NCBI GenBank assembly: GCA_963402885.1
Contig: OY727094.1
Span: 312,501 to 376,500 of the forward strand
Length of the DNA stretch: 64,000 nt
Source: Antedon bifida
Taxonomy: Eukaryota > Echinodermata > Crinoidea > Comatulida > Antedonidae
Direction: 5' to 3'
In this document: piece by piece, positions 56,401 through 64,000 of the stretch
How positions within the stretch are numbered: the first letter of the stretch is position 1
How the letters are laid out: each line of letters begins with the position of its first letter
Notes under the pieces: generated by a model
What the model saw: only the letters and a program-made list of their open reading frames with translations
What the model was told of the DNA's origin: nothing
The model's database searches: none
Position numbers and translations under genes: made by a program

Positions 56401-59400
56401 ATTTATACTATTGATGACAAATAGGCCTAGTAGTATGTTGGTGTGATTTTTACGAATAGTGATATGAAGATTGTCATGATCAAGCGATAGGCTGTTTCTA
56501 GGCCTATGATGTGTTTAGGACGTGTATTATACGCAAATTCCGTGATACAGCATTTTATGTGTTTCATGTAAGGCCTGTATCATAGAACCAAACATCTTAA
56601 CCTTCCATGATACAGGCGCCACATGTGATGCTGTATCACGTAACTTGCCTATGATATGGACACATATTGCCATATGGAGATACAACACTATACAATCGAG
56701 TGAATAATAATAATTTTTCAGGGCAAGTAATGAACGAAACGAACTTTTTAAAGAACAACGTTGTTCTTTTTTTAATGAATGATTGTCCTTAAACTTTTAA
56801 AGAATCCCGAAATAAGTACTACCGAACTCATAGCCATCACCTTTGTTTTTCAACCGGAAAGTACACTCACATCGCAAAATTCCCAAAAAAGTGTTTATTT
56901 ACAACCAGTAAGTCACCTCAGACATATACCACCAATGGACGCTAATTCGCACAAATTTGAGCCAGGCTTAGGTCGGCAATAAAGCCGTAAATCAGGCGAT
57001 ATCGACGAGTTTACCGCCTTCCCAAGGGCCCTGTTCTCCGGCAAACGTTTCCTACTATTTGCAAAGTGCGACCATATGTCAGCATAGGTCCTGGCCCTTG
57101 TCTCTTGTCCCTTCCATTTAAAATGGTTGTAAATATAAGATGATTGTTGTATGTAAGATTTAGAACTTGTTAAAGTACATTAAAACACAATCAGTTTTTC
57201 AGCAAGAGTATTTCTAAATTTAGAAACTCATTCACTACACTCATACACTACGCCAAGATGATGTCAAAACACTACCATATTTAGGCACATCACTACCATA
57301 TTTGGGCACATCACACTAGCTTGATGGTGTAGACAGAGCTTTAGAAACTTCTATCTCAACACCATCAAAGTATTTATACATATTCTAGGCTTACTTAAAA
57401 AAAATTAAATTCTGACACTACGAATGGCGTTTTGTAGAATATAAATAAACTCATGTAATGAAAACAATAAACATATAGCCTAAGGTGATGTAACGATGTG
57501 TACATGGATATTTATAGATATTTGTTGAAAATAGTATTAACAAATACTAAATATATTTTAAAATGTTACTCGGTTGTAAAAAGTCGGTAATTATTATGAA
57601 AGATAATTTTCTTTTTAAATTGATACTTGTTAATTTTTTTTGGCGGCAGTTAGAATTCTACGATCATTTATAAAAACTACAGTATATTAACAATAATATA
57701 TCCCGTTAGTAAAAAATATATAACTAGGCCACTACGACCGCATGTCAAATGGCGGCCGGTAGATCTAAAGCCATGATCGACATTCCTGACAATAATAATA
57801 ACAATAGGATGAAATCACTCATCTTCAACACACCTGCCGCCACAGGTCTCTAACGTTTCTTCTTTTGTTTCTACCGTCCTCCGCAACGCCGGCCTCGTTC
57901 CGTTTGCGGTACCACAACACGGTTCTGGTATTTTTGAATCCGGGAAATTAAGACCAAGGGAGGGGATGAAGATGACGTCACACCATGTTAATGAGAGTCC
58001 GTTCAGGTTTTTAACATCTGATTATTGTGGTGGTGGTGGTCTAAATTTTATTTATCTAATATCTCACCCGATTCTACATCTATATCTATTTATTTAAATA
58101 TTTCTGTTAAATTTAGAGATACCCTCCCGTATTTAACATACTGGCCTAACACGTTCTATATGTTTTTATTCGCTAACTATAATACAGTACTGATGGGTTT
58201 TGTGTACACGTTGAATAGAATACATTTTAACACTCCGATGATTGTATTATACGATATTAATATTCTTGAGTTCGAAGACGCAGTATTTTAAGAGCTCTCT
58301 CTGGGTTGTTACTAAAACCAATGTCCTTAATGCATGACTACACCCGCAATTCCACACTCCCCCCACGGGAGTGATTCTACCCGACCGAATGCGGTTATTA
58401 TAAAGTGTTCTCTATACAATCACGCACAGAGCCTACACTATCCTGTCAGAAACGAGTGATAAATACAGCGACAACCTCACGAGGATGATGGGTCCAACTC
58501 CCCTAGGATGGTTCATCTCTAGAATTTCTAGGCCTAGAAAAAAAGCAGCAGGTAGGATCGGAAACTACAAGTCATGACAAGGAAAACTGACTCTTTCAGG
58601 CGTTGTGTGTGCATGTTATATATACATATTACACCTCAGATGATTTACGATTTAATGCGTGCTATGTACACGTTTCATCTTACATATATTTTATCACTCG
58701 AAGAGATTACGTTTTCACAACCCTTTTTGTCTATGCATTAGAATCGTACTTAATAAGTATTTGCATATCTTAACGGTTGAAGACAAAACAATTTATTTCA
58801 TTCTTTTAGAATCAACCAACCAATCAAAGTCTATCACATCTTATGATGTTAAATACTTTTAAGATCTACACTATTTAAAACTAAGTCGGTATAAAGATAG
58901 AGTTTCTTGTGTGATTTCAAGTGTATACTTGTTATTTTCGTGATACAAAAAGTGACTCAATTTGTTTACTCGAATAACGTTGTTTTCTTCTATGGTGATT
59001 CCATGCATGCTTTGCAATACAACCGAATACAGCCCTCTTTCTTATTTTAAGTTCTGCGTTCACTGCTTAGTTTGCCCGGGACTGATTGTGGTTAAATAAA
59101 TTTCGATTAAAAAAGCCGAACATTAGCGACCTTTCGTTTCGAGGGTTTCGTGACTTTAAATATAGCCTCCTTACTTTTTTATCTGAAATTATTCAATGGA
59201 TATTTTGGTATTTGGATGATAATAATAATTCATTAAGATTAACATTAAAACTAAATGTTGTTTAAAATACTGTAAAAATGTTAATGTTTCTAAATATTGA
59301 TAATATGAGATCAATATTGATAAGCATATCAACACCGTATACCTGTTACTTCATTTTTTTAATTGTCGTGTCATTAAAAACTTGACTCATTCAAGTCCAA

Positions 59401-60487
59401 ACATAAGATAAACTGCAAAGGAAGCTATCAATATAAAAGACAGTTGCTGTAGAGAATCGTGGCGTGTACTTCGGTTTGGCCTTGTTTTTACAAAACATAA
59501 CCTCAATGAAAATTACACAAATATTATTGTCTTGAAGGACTGTGTATTTCACACCTCTCTGCTTCGGCAGATGGCTGCACGTAAGGCATCACTGCGCCTT
59601 GTTCATATTTCATGACCCAGAGGAAATAGCGTGTGTTCGCCGAAGACAGTGGATGCGCTTGGCAGGTGCCTAGCACGACCGAGGCTTACCGTCCAAGCTC
59701 GGCGCGTTTTCTCATCGGCTTCCGAATCATTTACGATATATTCCACCTCAATAAAACCTAAGAAACGTGATGGATCGTTTGCGACTGATGAGTTTCCGAG
59801 GTTCATTGATTTTCTCATTTTGGTCTCAAAAACATGGGTCAAAGATCAACATGGATGCGGCGTATAATAGTTTTAAATAAATAACGTTATTATGCGATAT
59901 ACTGTAACAATGATAGACTACGGATTATTTCCACAAGTTGTCGCTTTACGGTTTATTTTCGAGGGGAAAAAAAGAATAGGCCTACAAATAATTGTTTGTT
60001 TACCAGTATATGACTTTAATAATTATTTATTTATTATATTGTTTTTGTAATATTTTACATATTTTTCTTCTTTTTTTCAGTACAAAAAGATCAAAAGTGT
60101 GATGATTCTCCAATAACTGCAAGTGAATGTAACGGAATTTCAAGTCCAACAGCCGTTTTAAACAATAATAACTCAATACAAACAGAAGATATGCTAGACC
60201 TAGATAACGATAATTATATTTCACCGTCTCCGTCGTCGCCCGCGGCGGACGATATCGTCAAACACTCACCCGCAAACTCAAATTCAGATACAGAGAGTAA
60301 AGCTGACGATAACGGTAACGGTGGGCCGAATTCAGTGGCTGGTGCCAAACGGCGTGGCCCACGAACTACAATTAAAGCTAAACAATTAGAAACTTTAAAA
60401 GCTGCTTTTGCAGCAACTCCTAAACCTACAAGACATATTCGAGAACAACTAGCACAAGAAACGGGACTCAACATGAGAGTTATACAG
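50233..60487 (+). CDS. lhx1/5: LIM-homeobox transcription factor Lhx1/5 (Lim1), first three coding exons; gene runs off the right edge
   Basis: Three exons join in frame into 260 residues: LIM1 (about 5-55), LIM2 (about 64-118), a linker rich in Ser, Asn and Asp (125-208), and homeodomain residues up to position 46. The protein closely follows vertebrate LHX1/LHX5 in LIM1 ([15 protein letters not shown]), LIM2 ([18 protein letters not shown]) and homeodomain ([20 protein letters not shown]). The Lhx1/5 class is DNA-binding, nuclear, and partners with Ldb through its LIM domains. It acts in axial mesoderm/endoderm and nervous system patterning. Zinc ligands of LIM1 are C5, C8, H26, C29, C32, C35, C52 and D55. 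The last exon(s), with the recognition helix and C-terminal region, lie beyond 64000; intron 3 is over 3.5 kb. Confidence 0.97.
52590..52690 (-). repeat. Retroelement 3' tail, inverted
   Basis: On the minus strand, TTTGTACCTTGTTGAAAACA is followed by ATAAATACTATCGTATCG, a short-repeat tail. Confidence 0.4.
53140..53230 (-). repeat. Retroelement 3' tail, inverted
   Basis: On the minus strand, CCATGCGGCTACTTGTTGTA, then a TAGGCCTA word, then TTGAATAAATAAATAAATAA. Probably a truncated LINE end. Confidence 0.4.
54280..54640 (+). repeat. Retroelement-like segment with GAAAT tail
   Basis: A G-rich body (GTGAGTGAGGGGTTGTCGG) is followed by TTGTTATGTTTATGTGTATT and a GAAATGAAAAATGAAATAAA tail. The Pro/His-rich open frames on its minus strand have no domain features. 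Confidence 0.4.
54754..54953 (+). CDS. lhx1/5: lhx1/5 exon 2: LIM2 domain
   Basis: Residues 58-124 plus a split codon. [10 protein letters not shown] opens the domain, [18 protein letters not shown] is its middle, and CKEDFL ends it. Acceptor TTTTCAG, donor GTGAGT, phase 1 out. Confidence 0.96.
56541..56640. repeat. Long imperfect hairpin
   Basis: CGTGATACAGCATTTTATGT ... GGCCTGTATCAT pairs with ATGATACAGGCG ... ATGTGATGCTGTATCACG, arms of about 40 bases around a loop of about 23. Could be a short inverted-repeat transposon or a transcribed hairpin. Confidence 0.75.
57258..57344 (+). repeat. MITE family A, copy 6 (degraded)
   Basis: Keeps ACTACCATATTTGGGCACAT and the right end GATGGTGTAGACAGAGCTTT. 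The left half is largely lost. Confidence 0.75.
60081..60487 (+). CDS. lhx1/5: lhx1/5 exon 3: linker and homeodomain helices 1-2
   Basis: Completes codon 125 and runs to Gln260. The linker contains [19 protein letters not shown] and [10 protein letters not shown], low-complexity as in other Lhx1/5 proteins. [15 protein letters not shown] begins the homeodomain, and the exon ends NMRVIQ, between homeodomain positions 46 and 47, a common intron site in the class. Acceptor TTTTTCAG, donor GTAAGC, phase 0 out. Confidence 0.97.
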
Positions 60488-61695
60488 GTAAGCATTTTAT
60501 TCTCTTTGTTTACGGTGGCCCATACGTTCACGACGACGTTGACGTGAATAAACTAAAACTTATAGGCCACCGTATTTTTGTTTACAGTGTATTTCAGCTG
60601 TCTGCAGGTAATTTGATGTCGGAAGAAATAAATAGTGCATATTGGGAATAAGTTTATAACAAACGCCCATTTTCCTTTTTTTTATGTCCTTGTGTGCTTC
60701 TAACGAATACAAACAAAGTTTTGTTAACCTCCACGAAGCCGTTTTATGACGCGCCCAGACGCTTTACGTTCCTTCTTGTATTTATAATCATTGATCGTCC
60801 GGAGGTCATTTGTATGTAATTAATTCAATTTAAACTTTAAAAACTTAAGTTGTATCTATGCTATACATATTAAAGTACCAATATCAAATCACGTGAGTAT
60901 GCAATGACACATACTGAAATCGAATGGAATATAAAATTATATGATGATATTACGGATCTATTTATACGAACGTTTCGAGGGGTTTTCTTGACAAAAACAA
61001 GTGACTAACTCTAAACATTGGATTTAGCCATCCGTATTTGATTTGTAGCGACGAACCTGATTCCTAAGTCGTGTATATGTATCGATCGCGTCTCAGTCTT
61101 TGAATGGCCAGAATCGACCGCTTGCGGTAAACTGTTTTGTGATATTCCCTTCATCGATTCTTTCATGGGATCATCAAGTTAATTACAAATCTAAAGTCAT
61201 TTATCACAGTTTCGTATTTCGACTGTGAACGCTATTTGGTTCAAAATCTCACGATATGACCAATTGTTGAGTTAATTACTCGGCGTATTATGTAATATAC
61301 AGTTAATTATTAATTATTATGTGTTTTATCCAGTGCTTCATTAGTACATTTTCTCATGTATTGTTTAACTGACATGTATCATCATGCCTGTCGTAGTTGT
61401 TTAATCTAAACGCTACTCACATTGCAAATATCAATATAAGCACTTGAATTTAATTTATATATCAATATTAGCATAATGTGATCTAATATAACAAACAGCC
61501 GCCTGACAGTGCGATAGGCTGTCAACCCACGTGATCAACTGCTTGCTTTCTAACTTGATATTAATAATTCTCAGCGCCGATTTTCTATAGACAATTATAG
61601 AGTAAATGGGATGAGGTTAATAATTACAGTGTCACTTAGTATAAGAACAATTTCAATAGCATTCGACACGTACGATACCGCCTTCCATTTGTATC

Positions 61696-61845
61696 TTAAA
61701 GCTCTGTCTACACTATCAAACTTTATGTGACAAAACATGTGATGTGCCATATATGGACATGATGATGTCATCATTGAGCGTATCACTATATTTGAGCACA
61801 TCACACTTTTTTTGTCAAACTAGTTTGATAGTGTGACATAGTGTC
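61696..61845 (+). repeat. MITE family A, copy 7
   Basis: TTAAAGCTCTGTCTACACTA at the left. The right end is AACTAGTTTGATAGTGTGAC, slightly damaged. The interior GGACATGATGATGTCATCAT is in the same orientation as copy 1. Confidence 0.85.
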
Positions 61846-63270
61846 ATTTGGATAGTTCAGTTTAGGAATGATAAATAATATTCTCAACACAGGGTTATTT
61901 GTGTTGAAAGTGCAAATACATTTGCTTCCGACTTTGTAATACCTTACAAAAAAAACCTATGACTAAAGTATACTTTTATTACCCACCTTTTTGTTTATGC
62001 GTTTCTTTACAACTATTTGTAGGACTTAATTCAGGGTATTCATGCTTAGATGTTTTTAAAAGAACACTTTGAAACGGTTTCTGATCACAGATTTCGAACT
62101 CTTAAATCTCCAACTTACGTAAACAATACGACACGTTAATCCCTCATAAAAAGACCAATTGTAAAGCCATCAAATATCAACTTTTCAATACTCGAGTATT
62201 TGATAGCTATTTCGTGACAGAGAGTTGGGTGTTGTATGTAAATCTTATCGATAACGTCATATCAAATGAATCTATTTTACACGTTGTGTATTTATCGATA
62301 ATCTCATAAGTGCCTTAATACCATGGCAATCTCTCTTCACGCGCCCTCACGTTTTTTTAAAATACTTTTTAATTTGTACAGCTTTCGCGCGCGTGCGTAA
62401 AATATCTTTGTGTCAATGACGAATTGACCTAACACAAAATTAATTTGAAAAATACTTGTCACAATATGAGTAATAGCATTGAAAAGTGATCTTTATCTTG
62501 GTTTTTGTTCGTTTTTTCTTCATCCTCACCTCTTCCCTTTCTTGTTTTCTTGGCATCGTTGACGGGCTATTTGAGATATAAGAGATACCACTGTAACACC
62601 ATAAACCTTTGTATACATGATTTTATCTTGTATATTTCTCGCTGTTCTATTTTCGTCATTTAGTTCGTTCTTTTGTAAATCTCTGCAAAGCTATTCTTTG
62701 CTGTTCTTCCTTCTTTTCCGGTACTGATTTTTGTCCTTTAGTGAATTACACTTTTTTATGAATGGATCCGCACGCATATTTCCCATGCGAAGCAGTTGCT
62801 GGATTGATTGACTTGACTGATCGTCAATATCAAGCTCTTTTGTCAAATATTATAAAAGAGATTTGTTTGTATTTTCTGGTGGTTGGTTGTGATTGTTACC
62901 TAATGCCCGCCGGCCTATACAAAATCTTTCGGATTATACATTGATTGGTATACATATTTTAATAGCCAAATTATCGTTTTCAAAGCTGTCCACGGTTGTA
63001 TGATTTTCACAAGTGCATTGGTTACGTATTCTAACGGGTCACGACGAAGAGTGAGTGTACTATTTTCTGTGTGGTTTGATTGTCAGGTAGAGCATTCTAG
63101 TCTATTTGAACAACTCATCTCTTGTTATTCGATGTCGTTGAGTTGTGAAAATAAAACGTCGTCGACAACTGTTATTGGTAGTTAACGGAAATATAAATAA
63201 CGTTGAAACAAGGTCGGCTTTAAGTAGAGGGTAGCGCGTACTTCAGTAACATTAATGTTGTTTGCATGGA

Positions 63271-63358
63271 GTAGCAACTCTCTCGTACAATTGTACTGTA
63301 TCCAACAATGTACTGTAGCAACTCTCTCGTACAATTGTACTGTATCTTATAATGCAGT
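63271..63358 (+). repeat. Two-copy 45-bp direct repeat
   Basis: GTAGCAACTCTCTCGTACAA then TTGTACTGTATC, starting at 63271 and 63316. The unit contains the palindrome GTACAATTGTAC. Confidence 0.9.
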
Positions 63359-63539
63359 ATACTGTATTTAACAAATAGGTGCGCGTGGACCTCCCATTTT
63401 ATCCTCATAAAATATGATTCAGATTAGAAACTTATTTAAATGTTAAAAGTCTATCACCACCGGCTACGACCAAAAATATTAAAGTAAGGGACGGGTTCTC
63501 TTATACGGTTATAACGCATTTAAGTTCTAGTACCGTACG

Positions 63540-63715
63540 CGTAAGTAAGTAATATTTATTGCTTTCCAAGAACAGTACAATTTATAAAACAGCATAATAT
63601 TTGAATGAAAATAAATACATAGAATAATACAAACATTAAACTTGAGAAATTAAACATGGAAAGCAGGGGATAAGCCTTTAAGCCCAAAGGCTTGTTTACA
63701 AAGGGGTCCCCAATA
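63540..63715 (-). repeat. Retroelement 3' end, inverted
   Basis: On the minus strand, CTTTGGGCTTAAAGGCTTAT begins the preserved part, and the end is GGAAAGCAATAAATATTACT followed by TACTTAC repeats, a clear LINE-type tail. Confidence 0.55.
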
Positions 63716-63798
63716 AGTAGATAAGTTTTGGAAAATCTAAATCATGTTATGTCTATTTATCAACATTTTTAGAAACTTTTTTCCTGGTGGAACATGTA

Positions 63799-63937
63799 TT
63801 AAGCTTTGTCTACACTATCAAACTTTATGTGAAAAAAAAAATGTGATGTGCCCATATATGGACATGATGACATCATTTCACTACCATATTTGGGCACATA
63901 ACACTTTTTTGTCAAACTAGTTTGATAGTGTAGACTA
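63799..63937 (+). repeat. MITE family A, copy 8
   Basis: TTAAGCTTTGTCTACACTAT at the left and AACTAGTTTGATAGTGTAGA at the right. Interior GGACATGATGACATCATTTC. Confidence 0.88.
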
Positions 63938-64000
63938 TCTTATTTGATTTCTCCAGATACAACGCAAACTATTTGCTTTATATTGTGTTATAATTTTTTG

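Larger units (their letters stand above)
54954..60080 (+). other. lhx1/5: lhx1/5 intron 2
   Basis: 5.1 kb. Contains a long hairpin (56541-56640), a degraded family-A MITE (57258-57344), and two GC-richer, high-complexity patches (56000-56300 and 59560-59870) that could be enhancers. No nested gene is seen. Confidence 0.85.
60488..64000 (+). other. lhx1/5: lhx1/5 intron 3, partial
   Basis: No exon completing the homeodomain was found to the end of the window. Holds two family-A MITEs, a 45-bp direct repeat and an inverted retroelement tail. Confidence 0.8.

Noticed and set aside
60214-60531. 105-residue open frame on the minus strand opposite lhx1/5 exon 3.
   Set aside because: It is the antisense shadow of the conserved homeodomain exon.
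63069-63090. GTGTGGTTTGATTG reads VWFD, resembling the start of the missing homeodomain part (VWFQNRR).
   Set aside because: The following residues are CQVEHSS, not QNRRSK, and there is no acceptor AG at the needed phase. A chance match.

Overview
This is animal genomic DNA with spliced genes and long introns. No prokaryotic gene organisation is present. Two intact immune and developmental genes of deuterostome type, several families of small inverted-repeat transposons, tRNA-derived SINEs, and a heavily over-represented TAGGCCTA octamer all point to a marine invertebrate deuterostome, most likely an echinoderm. The phylum is an inference from gene content and sequence style. No search was run.

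Layout. (1) 33-6341, minus strand: the 5' eleven coding exons of a complement factor B/C2-type gene. It encodes a signal peptide, an EGF-like module, four CCP/sushi modules, a complete von Willebrand A domain with all MIDAS residues, and the first exon of the serine protease domain. The rest of the protease lies beyond base 1. Every junction keeps reading frame. Its introns carry members of several transposon families. (2) 7877-13415, plus strand, divergent from factor B: a nine-exon gene for a small multi-pass membrane protein resembling the DUF4239 family. Exon 2 is a phase-symmetric cassette that ends in an in-frame stop, and its introns hold three different tandem repeats. (3) 13.4-49.6 kb: about 36 kb in which I find no convincing coding exon. 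The first 11 kb (about 14-25 kb) is visibly CpG-poor and AT-rich and follows a short CpG-rich, promoter-like patch near 13.95 kb. The remainder has normal CpG and scattered MITEs, SINEs and retroelement tails. (4) 50233 to beyond 64000, plus strand: the first three coding exons of the LIM-homeobox gene lhx1/5 (lim1), covering LIM1, LIM2, an acidic/Ser-Asn-rich linker and 46 residues of the homeodomain. The exon with the rest of the homeodomain is not in the window. A pair of reverse CCAAT boxes about 0.55 kb upstream marks a candidate promoter.

The three genes have no obvious shared pathway: secreted innate immunity, an uncharacterised membrane protein, and a developmental transcription factor. 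The gene-poor 36 kb before lhx1/5 is the sort of territory where regulatory DNA of a developmental gene would lie. The less expected items are the domain layout of the factor B homologue, the stop-containing cassette exon, the 189-bp higher-order repeat, and the crowding of inverted-repeat elements against splice sites. I saw nothing that amounts to a wholly new biological system.
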